A stretch of DNA of 39,545 nt from Deinococci bacterium (GCA_030149325.1 JASBRS010000012.1:1-39545); one strand, 5' to 3'; counted from the first letter of the stretch, positions 24,574-33,809 are shown. Notes: generated by a model from the sequence alone, not told the origin. Made by a program: numbers and translations.

Positions 24574-24680
24574 TGTCGGTTCACGGGGAAGTCCGGTGCG
24601 ATCCCGGCACTGTCCCGCAACGGTGAAGCGCCGCTCAGGCGGCCGAAGTCCGAGTACCGTGCCCCGACGAAGCACCCCCT
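24574..24680 (+). promoter_or_regulatory. Cobalamin riboswitch
   Basis: The region has the ordered conserved elements of the B12-binding RNA: GGTTCACGGGGAAGTCCGGT (24579-24598), GCGATCCCGGCACTGTCCCG followed by CAACGGTGA, and the B12-box-like GCCGAAGTCCGAGTACCG (24642-24659). The downstream genes are btuF, btuC and btuD, the expected targets. The ends are approximate. A perfect terminator hairpin with T-run at 24730-24760 lies between aptamer and btuF, so B12 probably promotes early termination. Confidence 0.9.
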
Positions 24681-24729
24681 TGCGAGGACGAGGAAGGGTC
24701 GCCCAGAAGCCGCCACCGCGGCCAACGGC

Positions 24730-24760
24730 ATCCATCCCCTCCGGGATGGATCTCTTTTTC
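24730..24760 (+). terminator. Intrinsic terminator (attenuator) before btuF
   Basis: ATCCATCCC and GGGATGGAT form a nine-base-pair stem with a CTCC loop, followed by CTCTTTTTC. It lies 50 bases after the cobalamin riboswitch and 30 bases before the btuF start, a classic attenuation platform. Confidence 0.88.
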
Positions 24761-24790
24761 TCCCATCGCAGGAGCTGAGGAGGCGTTGGT

Positions 24791-25669
24791 ATGAAGCGTG
24801 TGGCGTTCCTCGTGGTCCTGCTGCTGGCGCTCCAGGTAGCGCTGGCCACGACCTATCCCATCACCGTCACCGACGAGCTCGGGCACGAGCTGACGTTGAC
24901 GGCGCCGCCCCAACGGATCGTGTCGATGATCCCCAGCGACACCGAGACCGTGTGTGCGCTCGCCGCCTGCGACCGGCTCGTGGGCGTCGACCAGTTCAGC
25001 GACTGGCCGCAGCAGGTCGCCGACCTGCCGCACCTGGGGAGTGCCACCAGCCCCGACCTCGAGGCGCTGGTCGCCCTCCACCCCGACCTCGTCCTCACCG
25101 ACGAGTACAGCGGCCTGGCCGACCGGCTGCGGAAGCTCGGCATCCCCGTCTACGCCGGCACGCCCCAGACCTACGACCAGGCGCTCGCCTTCCTCGGCAC
25201 CGTCGGTCACCTGCTCGACGTCGAGACCCGCGCCGCCGTGGTGAGGGGGACCATCGAGGGGCAGGTCGCCGCGGTGGCGCGCCAGGTGGCCGGCCTGCCG
25301 GTGCAGCGGGTGTTCGTCGAGCTCGATGCCACCCCCTACAGCGTGGGGCCGAGCTCGTACCTGGGGACGCTGCTGGCGAAGGCCGGCGGAGCCACCGTGG
25401 TGACCGCCGCCATGGGCGAGTACCCCCAGGTCGACCCCGAGTTCGTGGTGCAGCGCGACCCTCAGGTGGTGCTGCTGATGGACGCCCCCTACGGCCAGAC
25501 GGTGGCCGGCGCCGAGAGCCGGCCCGGCTGGCAGGGGCTGACCGCCGTCCGCGACGGACGCGTGATCACCCTGACGCAGCCGCAGGTCGACCTCCTCAGC
25601 CGGGCCGGGCCGCGCATGGGGGACGCCGTGTTGCTCCTGGCGCGCCTGCTCCATCCGGGGCGCTTCTAG
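24791..25669 (+). CDS. btuF: Cobalamin ABC transporter substrate-binding protein BtuF
   Basis: BtuF captures corrinoid outside the membrane. The 292-residue protein has a signal peptide (MKRVAFLVVLLLALQVALA), then TVTDELGHELTLTAPPQRIV and the PBP III fold: LVALHPDLVLTDEYSG, LGIPVYAGTPQTYDQALA, and a C-terminal LTQPQVDLLSRAGPRMGDAV. There is no lipobox Cys in the signal region. The ATG at 24791 has GAGGAGG upstream. It is the first gene behind the riboswitch and terminator. Iron-siderophore binding is an alternative for the family, but the riboswitch points to B12. Confidence 0.9.
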   Translation: MKRVAFLVVLLLALQVALATTYPITVTDELGHELTLTAPPQRIVSMIPSDTETVCALAACDRLVGVDQFSDWPQQVADLPHLGSATSPDLEALVALHPDLVLTDEYSGLADRLRKLGIPVYAGTPQTYDQALAFLGTVGHLLDVETRAAVVRGTIEGQVAAVARQVAGLPVQRVFVELDATPYSVGPSSYLGTLLAKAGGATVVTAAMGEYPQVDPEFVVQRDPQVVLLMDAPYGQTVAGAESRPGWQGLTAVRDGRVITLTQPQVDLLSRAGPRMGDAVLLLARLLHPGRF

Positions 25670-25672
25670 GTC

Positions 25673-26713
25673 ATGGCCCGCGCGCTCCCCGCCTCCCGGC
25701 TGCTGCCCCGGCGCGGGCCCGCCCCGCTGCTGCTCTCGGGGCTGGCCCTGGCGGCGGTGGCGGCGCTCGCGGTGGCGGTAGGCGGCGTTCACATCGCGCC
25801 CGGGGAGCTGTTGGGCGCCCTCCTCGACGGCGTGACGGGCCGCCTCCACGGGACGACCGACACCATCGTGTGGCAGCTCCGGTTGCCCCGCGTGCTGATG
25901 GCGGCGACGGTGGGCGCCTCGCTGGCCCTGGCCGGCGCCGCCTTCCAGGGCGTGTTCCGCAACCCTCTCGCCGACCCCTACCTGCTGGGGGCCGCCAGCG
26001 GGGCCGGCTTCGGCGCCAGCCTGGTGCTGGTGCTCGCCGGCAGCGTGCCCTGGCTGGCGCGCCTGGGGGTGCCCTGGGCGGCCTTCGCCTGTGCCCTGGC
26101 CACCGTCGCGGCGGTGGTGGCGCTGGCCCGCCAGGGGGCACGGTTGCCGACCGTGTCGCTGATCCTGGCGGGGGTGGTGTTGGGCTCGAGCCTGGCGGCC
26201 GCCACCTCCTTCCTGATGCTGGCCTCGCGCGATCGTGCCGCCGGCATCCTGAGCTGGCTGCTCGGGAGCTTCGCCTTCTCCAGTTGGGACGGCCTGCTGG
26301 CGATGCTTCCGCTGGCGCTGCCGGCCGCGGCCCTGCTGCTGCTGGCGGGCCGGTCGCTCGACGTGATGCAGCTCGGGGAGGAGGCCGCGGCGCAGCTCGG
26401 GGTCCCGGTCGAGTCCGTCAAGTTCGCCCTGCTCGGGGCGGCGACGCTGGCGACCGCGGCCGCCGTCAGCGCGGCGGGCGTCATCGGCTTCGTGGGCCTG
26501 GTGGTGCCCCACGCCGTGCGGCTGGCCTTCGGGCCGGCGCACGGCCGCCTGCTGCCACTCTCGGCACTGTGGGGGGCACTCTTCCTGGTGCTCGCCGATC
26601 TCGTGGCGCGGACCGTGCTGGCGCCGGCGGAGATCCCGGTCGGCATCGTGACCGCGCTGGTGGGCGGCCCCTTCTTCCTGGCCCTGCTACGGCGCCAGCA
26701 GCGGGGGCGGTGA
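25673..26713 (+). CDS. btuC: Cobalamin ABC transporter permease BtuC
   Basis: This 346-residue FecCD-family permease has about ten membrane helices. Signatures are LPRVLMAATVGASLALAGAA, FQGVFRNPLADPYLLGAASG and GFVGLVVPHAVRLAFGPAHG, and the AAQLG segment (about residues 238-242) that couples to the ATPase. It starts three bases after btuF. It imports corrinoid with BtuF and BtuD. Confidence 0.92.
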   Translation: MARALPASRLLPRRGPAPLLLSGLALAAVAALAVAVGGVHIAPGELLGALLDGVTGRLHGTTDTIVWQLRLPRVLMAATVGASLALAGAAFQGVFRNPLADPYLLGAASGAGFGASLVLVLAGSVPWLARLGVPWAAFACALATVAAVVALARQGARLPTVSLILAGVVLGSSLAAATSFLMLASRDRAAGILSWLLGSFAFSSWDGLLAMLPLALPAAALLLLAGRSLDVMQLGEEAAAQLGVPVESVKFALLGAATLATAAAVSAAGVIGFVGLVVPHAVRLAFGPAHGRLLPLSALWGALFLVLADLVARTVLAPAEIPVGIVTALVGGPFFLALLRRQQRGR

Positions 26714-26720
26714 CGCCGCC

Positions 26721-27494
<774 letters not shown>

Positions 27495-27516
27495 GCCCCC
27501 GGCCGCGAGGTCGGGG

Positions 27517-28662
27517 TCAGCCCGCGGTGGGGGGGTCGAAACGATCGCGCACGCGGATGGCGAGCCGGTAGGCGTCGACCAGGCCCTCGGTGGCCGTGCG
27601 CCATCCGAAGCGCTCCATGTCGCGGCGCGCGGCGGCGCCGAGACGCCGACGGAGCTCGGTGTCGGTCAGCAGGCGGCGCAGCTTGTCGGTCAGGTCGCCC
27701 AGATCCCCGGGGGTGAACATCAACCCCGTGACCCCCTCCTGGATGACGTCGGGGATGCCGCCGGCGCGAGCGCCCACCGGCGGGACACCCGACGCCATCG
27801 CCTCCATCGCCACGAAGCCGAGCGTCTCGGTGTCGGAGGGGAAGGCGAACACGTCGGCGCTGGCGTAGGCCGCCGCCAGCTCCTCGCCGCCCATGTACCC
27901 CGTGAAGACGGTTCGGGTGCCCTTGAAGCGCTCGCGCAGCACCGCTTCGGCCGGCCCCGACCCCACCAGCGCCAGGCGCACGCGCGGGATCTGCGTGATG
28001 GGGGCGTACAGCCAATCGAGACGCTTCTCGAACGACAGCCGTCCCACGTAGACCATCAGCGGGTCCTCGGGGTGGCCGTCGGTGAGGCGCACGCGCATCG
28101 CCTGGGAGCGCTTGTCCGGGTGGTAGAGGTCGGTGTCGACGGCCTTCGGCCACAGCCGCACGCGACGGATGCCGAGGCCGCGCGCGGAGTTGACCATCGG
28201 CCCGCTGGTGCAGAGATTGACGTGCGCCTGGTTGTGGACGTCCCGTAGGAAGATGCGCGACGGCTCCGTCAGGAACCGCAGACGCAGGGCCTCGGCGTAC
28301 TGCGTGATGTCGGTGTGGTAGCTGGCCAGCAGCGGCAGGTTGCGTTGCTTGGCGATGGCGGTGCCCCACAGGCCGAGCACCACCGGATTGATGACGTGGA
28401 CGATGTCGGGCTGGAAGCGGTCGAGCTCGCGCCCCAGCCGCGGGCGCGGCAGGCCGAGGAACAGCTCCGGGTACCAGGGTCGGAAGGGGACCCCCGGCAC
28501 GCGCACGATGCGATGGCCGGCGTAGCTCTCGGGTGGGTTGTGCGGGGCGAAGATCAGCGCCTGATGGCCGAGCGCGCCGAGCTGCTCGAGGGTACGGACG
28601 AGGCGCGTGACCACCCCGTCGATCTTGGGGAGGAAGGTCTCGGTGAAGAAGACGATGCGCAT
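27517..28662 (-). CDS. sqdX: SqdX-type sulfoquinovosyl/glycosyl transferase
   Basis: This 381-residue GT4 (GT-B) enzyme closely resembles SqdX, which moves sulfoquinovose from UDP-sulfoquinovose to diacylglycerol. The N-terminus RIVFFTETFLPKIDGVVTRL, then YPELFLGLPRPRLG, FQPDIVHVINPVVLGLWG, LASYHTDITQYA, NQAHVNLCTSGPM, and VYVGRLSFEKRLDWLYAPI match SqdX stretch by stretch. The nucleotide-binding region has FPSDTETLGFVAMEAMASG, with the E-x7-E motif. Other GT4 mannosyltransferases share parts, but the neighbour sqdB, 87 bases upstream on the same strand, supports sulfolipid synthesis. Codon use is ordinary, unlike sqdB. Confidence 0.85.
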   Translation of the reverse strand: MRIVFFTETFLPKIDGVVTRLVRTLEQLGALGHQALIFAPHNPPESYAGHRIVRVPGVPFRPWYPELFLGLPRPRLGRELDRFQPDIVHVINPVVLGLWGTAIAKQRNLPLLASYHTDITQYAEALRLRFLTEPSRIFLRDVHNQAHVNLCTSGPMVNSARGLGIRRVRLWPKAVDTDLYHPDKRSQAMRVRLTDGHPEDPLMVYVGRLSFEKRLDWLYAPITQIPRVRLALVGSGPAEAVLRERFKGTRTVFTGYMGGEELAAAYASADVFAFPSDTETLGFVAMEAMASGVPPVGARAGGIPDVIQEGVTGLMFTPGDLGDLTDKLRRLLTDTELRRRLGAAARRDMERFGWRTATEGLVDAYRLAIRVRDRFDPPTAG

Positions 28663-28718
28663 GCGGGCACGGGGTCGAACGCGCCGGGGGCCGGGGTGGC
28701 GGGCGGTCCCGACGGCGG

Positions 28719-28743
28719 GGGCCCGCGCTGCTCGCGCGGGCCC
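28719..28743. terminator. Terminator-like hairpin between sqdB and sqdX
   Basis: GGGCCCGCGC (28719-28728) and GCGCGGGCCC (28734-28743) form a perfect ten-pair stem with loop TGCTC. It lies directly after the sqdB stop on the minus strand. No T-run follows. It may reduce readthrough into sqdX or protect the sqdB mRNA end. Confidence 0.55.
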
Positions 28744-28749
28744 TGGCGC

Positions 28750-29967
28750 TCAGGCGGGTTGCTCGGTGGCCTGGTGGGGGGTCTGGGGTTCGCCGGCTTG
28801 TTGGTTGCGGGTCCAGGTGCTGGTGCAGGGGATCTTGGTGGTGTCGGCGCGGTGGGCGTATCTCTTGGCGATGGTGGTGACTTCTTCGAGGAGGCCTTGT
28901 TGGAGGGTGGTGGGTTGGAGGCCGAGGTCGAGGAAGAGGTCGTTGCGGACGTGGAGTTCGTTCTCGGCGTCTTCGTTGCGGGGGTTGGGGACGTTCTCGA
29001 TGGTGGCGCCAGTGAGGTCTGAGACGATGTGGGCGAGGTCGCGGACGCGGTGGGTTTCGGTCATCTGGTTGAGGATCTTGACGCGGTCGCCTCGTTGGGG
29101 TGGGTTCTCGAGGGCGAGTTGGATGCAGCGGACGGTGTCTTGGATGTGGATGAAGGCGCGGGTCTGGCCGCCGGTGCCGTGGACGGTGAGGGGGTAGTGG
29201 ACGGCGGCTTGCATGAGGAAGCGGTTGAGGACGGTGCCGTAGTCGCCGTCGTAGTCGAAGCGGTTGATGAGGCGTTCGTCTTGGAGGGTGTCTTGGGTGT
29301 TGGTGCCCCAGACGATGCCTTGGTGGAGGTCGGTGATGCGGAGCCTATCGTTCTTGGCGTAGTAGGCGAAGAAGAGTTGGTCTTGGGTCTTGGTGAGGTG
29401 GTAGATGCTGCCGGGGTTGGGGGGGTAGAGGATCTCCTGGCGGATCTTGTCGCCGTCGTCGGTGGTGACTTCGATGGGGAGGTAGCCTTCGGGGATCTTC
29501 ATGCCGGCGGTGCCGTAGCCGTAGACGCCCATGGTGCCGAGGTGGATGAGGTGGGTGTCGGTGTTGGCTTCGACGATGGCGGCGAGGGTGTTGTGGGTGG
29601 CGTTGAGGTTGTTGTTGACGGTGTAGCGCTTGTGCCAGCTGGATTTCATGCTGTAGGGGGCGGCGCGTTGTTCGGCGAAGTGGACGATGGCGTCGGGTTG
29701 TTCGTCTTGGATGAGGGTGAGCAGGCGGTGGTAGTTGTCGGCGATGTCGAGGCGTTCGAAGCGGATGGTGTTGCCGCTGACTTCGTGCCAGGCCTTGAGG
29801 CGTTTGCCCATGGGTTGGATGGGGGTGAGGCTGCCGGCTTCGAGTTCGTTGTCGATGTTGCGGCGGCTGAGGTTGTCGATGATGGTGATGTCGTGGCCTT
29901 GGTTGCTGAGGTGCAGGCTGGTGGGCCAGCCGCAGAACCCGTCACCGCCGAGTACGAAGACTTTCAT
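28750..29967 (-). CDS. sqdB: UDP-sulfoquinovose synthase
   Basis: SqdB makes UDP-sulfoquinovose from UDP-glucose and sulfite, the head group of sulfolipid. The 405-residue short-chain dehydrogenase-like protein has the NAD motif VLGGDGFCGWPTSLHLSNQG, VDNL-like IIDNLSRRNIDNELE, HFAEQRAAPYSM, LIHLGTMGVYGYGT and catalytic YHLTK (YxxxK), then ITDLHQGIVWGTNT and VPNPR, all as in plant SQD1 and bacterial SqdB. The ATG at 29967 has GGAGG upstream. Codon use is unusual: GAA, CAA, CTC, GTC and ACC dominate while neighbours use GAG, CAG, CTG, which hints at transfer. Confidence 0.92.
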   Translation of the reverse strand: MKVFVLGGDGFCGWPTSLHLSNQGHDITIIDNLSRRNIDNELEAGSLTPIQPMGKRLKAWHEVSGNTIRFERLDIADNYHRLLTLIQDEQPDAIVHFAEQRAAPYSMKSSWHKRYTVNNNLNATHNTLAAIVEANTDTHLIHLGTMGVYGYGTAGMKIPEGYLPIEVTTDDGDKIRQEILYPPNPGSIYHLTKTQDQLFFAYYAKNDRLRITDLHQGIVWGTNTQDTLQDERLINRFDYDGDYGTVLNRFLMQAAVHYPLTVHGTGGQTRAFIHIQDTVRCIQLALENPPQRGDRVKILNQMTETHRVRDLAHIVSDLTGATIENVPNPRNEDAENELHVRNDLFLDLGLQPTTLQQGLLEEVTTIAKRYAHRADTTKIPCTSTWTRNQQAGEPQTPHQATEQPA

Positions 29968-30171
29968 GTGAACCTCCGGGCGCCGAGGCGCCGAGTGCGG
30001 ATCGTGGTGCGGCGCGTACCTCGCGGGAGCCGCCGGGTCCGACCCGAAGGCGGCGCGACCGTACGGCGGCACCGCGGCGATCCGTCGCCCGGACGCGCGG
30101 CGAGCGCGGCCGGCACGGCCGGCCCTCGGGCCGCCCTGGGGCCCCGGCGCCGGCATCGATGGACCACGGGA

Positions 30172-30180
30172 AGTGTACCA
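30172..30180 (-). promoter_or_regulatory. Extended -10 promoter for sqdB
   Basis: The minus strand reads TGG then TACACT, an extended -10. It lies about 200 bases before sqdB. The gap 29968-30257 holds no gene; it is GC-rich with palindromes such as GGCCGGCACGGCCGGCC near 30108-30124, which would lie in the long leader. I see no riboswitch there. Confidence 0.45.
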
Positions 30181-30245
30181 CCGGCCCCGCGCACCGACGG
30201 TCGGCCCCCGGCCGTCGGCGACGGCGGGATCGGCCCTCCGTGGGG

Positions 30246-30251
30246 TAGGCT
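30246..30251 (+). promoter_or_regulatory. Leaderless-type -10 for the helicase gene
   Basis: TAGGCT at 30246-30251 ends six bases before the GTG at 30258. No ribosome site is present between them. Confidence 0.55.
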
Positions 30252-30257
30252 CCGGGC

Positions 30258-32516
30258 GTGAGCCCCGCGCGCGAGGAGAGCTTCCACGCCCTGTTGACCG
30301 GACTGCCCGAGTACCGCGATCAGCTCGCGAGCTACGCCTTCTTCCCGCCGCGGCCGGGGCGCCTGGCGGAGGACTACCGCGGCCCCTACGCCGACGCCCT
30401 CGCCTCGCTCAGCCTGGTGCCCTACCTCCACCAGGCGCACGCCCTGGAGCTGGTGGCCTCGCGACGCAACGTGGTGGTGGCGACCGCCACGGCCTCCGGG
30501 AAATCGCTGGTGTACCAACTGCCGACCCTGGAGGCGGCCGCCGCGGGCGGGACCAGCCTTTACCTCTACCCGACCAAGGCCCTCGCCCACGACCAGCTCG
30601 GTCGCTTGGTCGAGCTGGCGGGTCGGTTGGGGAGCGATCTGGGCGCTCACGGCATCGCCTGCTACGACGGCGATACGCCCGCCGAGCGCCGGGCCGAGGT
30701 CCGCCAGGGGGTCCACCTGGCGCTGACCAACCCCGACATGCTGCACTACGGGGTGCTGCCCTACCACGCGCGCTGGGCGTCGTTCCTGGCGCGACTCGAC
30801 ACCGTGGTGCTGGACGAGTTGCACAGCTATCGCGGGGTGTTGGGGACGCACGTCGCCAACATCGTGCGGCGGCTCCTGCGCGTGGCCCGTCACTACGGTG
30901 CGGCGCCGCGTCTCATCGCGGCCAGCGCCACCGTGGGCAACCCGCTGCAGCACGCCGAGGCGCTCACCGGCGAGCCCTTCGAGCTCATCGATCGGGACGA
31001 GGCCCCCAGCGGGGCCCGGGAGTTCGTGCTGTGGCGACCCGCCGCCACCGACGGCGGCGTGCGACGGCGCAGCGCTACCACCGAGGCCGCCGAGCTGGCG
31101 GCGAACTTCGTGCGTCTCGGCATCAAGAGCCTGGTGTTCTGCAACTCCCGCAAGGTCGCCGAGCTGGTACGCAGGTACGCCGTCGGTCAGCTCCAGGGGG
31201 AGCTGGTGCCGCTGCTGCAGAGCTACCGGGCCGGCTACAGCCCCGAGGACCGGCGTCTGCTGGAAGCGGGCTTCCGGAACGGCGACATCCGGGTGCTCAC
31301 CGCCACCAGCGCGCTCGAGCTGGGGATGGACATCGGCGGCGTCGACGCCGTGGTGCTGGTGGGGTACCCGGGCTCGAAGATGGCCCTGTGGCAGCGATCG
31401 GGGCGTGCGGGGCGGCAGGGGCGACGGGCCCTGACGCTGCTGGTCCCCGGCAACGACCCGCTCGACGAGTACTACCTCCACCACCCCGAGCTCCTCACCG
31501 AGGGACGCGTGGAGGACGCGGTGGCCGATCCGTACAACAGCGAGCTGCATCCCCTGCACCTGGCCTGCGCCGCGGCCGAGCTGCCGATCCGCGACGAGGA
31601 GGTCGAGGGTCTGGTCGATCCCGGGCTCGACCTGGCCGCGGTGCCGGGGCTGCATCGTGCCCCCGGGACGTGGACCACGCTCGCGCGCTACCCCCATCGC
31701 CGCCTCAGCCTGCGCGGCAGCGGGGGCCGCCTCGTCCGGCTCAAGGACGCGACCGGGAGGTCGCTGGGCACGGCCGACCCGGCCACCGCGCTGCGGGACC
31801 TGCACCCCGGGGCCGTCTACCTGCACCAGGGCGACCCCTACTTGGTGGTCCGGCTCGATCTCGAGCGCGGGCTGGCCGAGCTGCTGCCGCACATCGAGGA
31901 CTACTACACCCAACCCCGCTCCGAGACCGACATCGACATCCTCCACGAGACCGAGGCCATCTCCGACACCCTGCGCGTCGGTCGCGTGCGCGTCACGACG
32001 ACGGTGACGGGGTACGTGAAGAAGCGCTACGTCTCGGCCGCGGTCCTGGAGGAGCGGGCCCTGGACCTCCCGGAGACGAGCTACGCCACCCAGGCGCTGT
32101 GGTTCCGTACCCGCGACGTCGAGGCGGCGGTGCGGCCCGACGAGCTCCCCGGAGCGCTCCACGCCCTGGAGCACACCCTCATCGGGCTGTTGCCGGCGTT
32201 CGTGCTGTGCGAGCGCGCCGACGTCGGCGGGGTCTCGTACCCCCACTACCCTCCCACCGGGGAGAGCACGGTGTTCATCTACGACGGCTACCCGGGCGGG
32301 GTCGGCTACGCCCGCGCGGGCGCCGCGCAGTTCCAGGCATGGCTGAGCGCGGCGCGCGATCTGCTGCGCGACTGCCCCTGTGAGAGCGGCTGCCCCCGCT
32401 GCGTGCTGTCCCCCAAGTGCGGCAACGGCAACCAGTTCCTCGACAAGGCGGCGGCCCTGCGCCTGGCGTCGGCCCTGCTGGCGCGCCTGGCCGTGCCTTC
32501 GCCGGCGCAGGCGTAG
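30258..32516 (+). CDS. DEAD/DEAH-box helicase of the MrfA/YprA type with C-terminal zinc-cluster domain
   Basis: The 752-residue SF2 helicase has motif I ATASGKSLVYQLPTL, the DEAH-type box DELHSYRGV, SATVGNPLQHAEAL, helicase C motifs (VLTATSALELGMDIGGVDAV, QRSGRAGRQGRRAL). The C-terminal DUF1998 domain has the four-cysteine cluster CPCESGCPRC, then CG. This architecture is that of Bacillus MrfA (mitomycin-damage excision) and of YprA. The gene starts with GTG just after a -10 hexamer. The partner MrfB exonuclease is not next to it. A role in DNA repair is inferred from family. Confidence 0.9.
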   Translation: MSPAREESFHALLTGLPEYRDQLASYAFFPPRPGRLAEDYRGPYADALASLSLVPYLHQAHALELVASRRNVVVATATASGKSLVYQLPTLEAAAAGGTSLYLYPTKALAHDQLGRLVELAGRLGSDLGAHGIACYDGDTPAERRAEVRQGVHLALTNPDMLHYGVLPYHARWASFLARLDTVVLDELHSYRGVLGTHVANIVRRLLRVARHYGAAPRLIAASATVGNPLQHAEALTGEPFELIDRDEAPSGAREFVLWRPAATDGGVRRRSATTEAAELAANFVRLGIKSLVFCNSRKVAELVRRYAVGQLQGELVPLLQSYRAGYSPEDRRLLEAGFRNGDIRVLTATSALELGMDIGGVDAVVLVGYPGSKMALWQRSGRAGRQGRRALTLLVPGNDPLDEYYLHHPELLTEGRVEDAVADPYNSELHPLHLACAAAELPIRDEEVEGLVDPGLDLAAVPGLHRAPGTWTTLARYPHRRLSLRGSGGRLVRLKDATGRSLGTADPATALRDLHPGAVYLHQGDPYLVVRLDLERGLAELLPHIEDYYTQPRSETDIDILHETEAISDTLRVGRVRVTTTVTGYVKKRYVSAAVLEERALDLPETSYATQALWFRTRDVEAAVRPDELPGALHALEHTLIGLLPAFVLCERADVGGVSYPHYPPTGESTVFIYDGYPGGVGYARAGAAQFQAWLSAARDLLRDCPCESGCPRCVLSPKCGNGNQFLDKAAALRLASALLARLAVPSPAQA

Positions 32517-32538
32517 CGCGCGGCCGGGGCCGCCGGCG

Positions 32539-32547
32539 TGCTAGACT
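32539..32547 (+). promoter_or_regulatory. Extended -10, leaderless-type promoter
   Basis: TGC followed by TAGACT ends eight bases before the GTG at 32556, with no ribosome site between. It supports the start at 32556 rather than the in-frame GTG at 32538, which lies inside the promoter. Confidence 0.5.
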
Positions 32548-32555
32548 TCCGAGCC

Positions 32556-33446
32556 GTGCGAGTGGGATTCGTGACGACCCTGTTGTGGGAGCGCTACGGC
32601 GCGCTCTGGCTCCGGCTGGTACGCGACGCCGAGGCGGAGCCGGTGCTGGCCCCCGCCGACGCCGTGCTGGCCGCCTGGTCCGACCCGCGGGTCGCCGCCG
32701 TCGGTCCGCTGGCGTTCCGTGCGGCGGCGGCGCAGGCGCTGGCGCTGGCTCAGGTCGACGTGCTGTTCGTGCCCGACCTGAACCCCGGGATCGACGGCCA
32801 GGGGGCGCCGGCCGGCGCGATCGCCCCCGGCGGCGCCGGGGATCCGTGGGTCGCCGACTTCCCCGACGCCCTGCGTGCTGCGGTGGCCGGATTGCCGCCG
32901 TTGGTGGCGGTGCCGGCGTCGCTGGAGCAGGGCGTCGAGGCCATCGCCGTGACGGCGCTTCAGAACCTGGTACACGACGCCCACAGCGTGCGCAGGATCT
33001 GGGGGCGACGCCGCGCGGAGGCGCGCCCGTTCCGCCCGCAGCCGCCGCGCTGGACGCGTCGGCCCGAGGAGGGCAGGACGGTGGGGCTGGTCGCCCAGCC
33101 GTGGCTGCTGGACGATGCCATGGCGGCGAGGCTGACCGAGGCGGGCGAGCTGATCGTCCCGCAGCATCGCCTCGACCCGCGCGACCTGCGCGCCGAGGCC
33201 GAGCGCTTGGGCGGCTGGCTGGCGCCCACCGACGCCGAGGTGCTGGGGGCCGGCAGGCTCTTCGGCCGGCGCGGTGGGGTGGCGGCCGTGCGCGTCCTGG
33301 CCGATCGTGCCTCCGGGGCCGATGCCTGGCTGGTGGATCGGCTGCGTGCCCAGAGTCGCAAGCCCGTCGAGGTGCGCTACCTGCAGGATGTGCTCGCCGA
33401 CGCCCACCCGCTGGAGGTGCTGGCACCGACGGTGGGGGAGGGCTGA
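32556..33446 (+). CDS. Protein resembling DUF2229 (acyl-CoA dehydratase activase-related)
   Basis: The 296-residue product starts VRVGFVTTLLWERYGALWLR, which resembles the DUF2229 opening (activator-like proteins of the 2-hydroxyacyl-CoA dehydratase group) including LRLVRDAEAEPVLAPADAVL and VDVLFVPDL. The cysteines that bind an Fe-S cluster in true members are missing; this protein has no Cys. The middle and C-terminal parts are Ala/Arg-rich and unrecognised. Thus a divergent, non-cluster homologue or an unrelated protein. It starts 40 bases after the helicase, under its own promoter, and is followed three bases later by a membrane protein gene. Confidence 0.6.
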   Translation: MRVGFVTTLLWERYGALWLRLVRDAEAEPVLAPADAVLAAWSDPRVAAVGPLAFRAAAAQALALAQVDVLFVPDLNPGIDGQGAPAGAIAPGGAGDPWVADFPDALRAAVAGLPPLVAVPASLEQGVEAIAVTALQNLVHDAHSVRRIWGRRRAEARPFRPQPPRWTRRPEEGRTVGLVAQPWLLDDAMAARLTEAGELIVPQHRLDPRDLRAEAERLGGWLAPTDAEVLGAGRLFGRRGGVAAVRVLADRASGADAWLVDRLRAQSRKPVEVRYLQDVLADAHPLEVLAPTVGEG

Positions 33447-33449
33447 CGG

Positions 33450-33776
33450 GTGCTGGCGCTGCTGGTCTTGGTGGTGCTGGCGGTGCTGGCCCTGGTGGCG
33501 GTCAACGCCTTCGGAGCCTGGGCGGTGAGCCGGCGCATGCCGCGCCTGGCAGGGCTCTTCCTCCTCGCCGCGGTGGCCCTGGTGGTCGCCGCCGTGGCGC
33601 TGGCGTACGGCCTGCGCTTCGCGGTGGGCATCCTCGGCGGCGGCCTGGCCCTCACCTGGCTGGCCTCCTACCTCAACGCCCGCTGGGTGCTGGGGCGGGT
33701 GGTGGCGCGCCACCACGCCGTGCGCGCCCTCTCGGTGGTGGCCCTGTTGGCGCTGGCGGCGCTGGCCATGCGCTGA
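33450..33776 (+). CDS. Small four-helix membrane protein
   Basis: The 108-residue protein is almost wholly hydrophobic, with likely membrane helices at about residues 3-27, 33-53, 56-75 and 91-106 and a basic end. No family was recognised. The GTG at 33450 follows the preceding gene after three bases, so it is likely translated with it. Its end is convergent with gcdH (33-base gap). Confidence 0.65.
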   Translation: MLALLVLVVLAVLALVAVNAFGAWAVSRRMPRLAGLFLLAAVALVVAAVALAYGLRFAVGILGGGLALTWLASYLNARWVLGRVVARHHAVRALSVVALLALAALAMR

Positions 33777-33809
33777 GCCGGGCCCGCTCCCGCAGCGCCG
33801 TCGTGGCGT

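Noticed and set aside
28315-30261. Plus-strand frames over sqdX and sqdB rich in Val, Glu and Gly
   Set aside because: They are produced by the skewed codons of sqdB on the other strand; no start signals or domains.
29964-32246. A 760-codon open frame antisense to the helicase
   Set aside because: The plus-strand frame has full helicase motifs; the antisense product is Gln/His/Arg-rich without recognisable domains.
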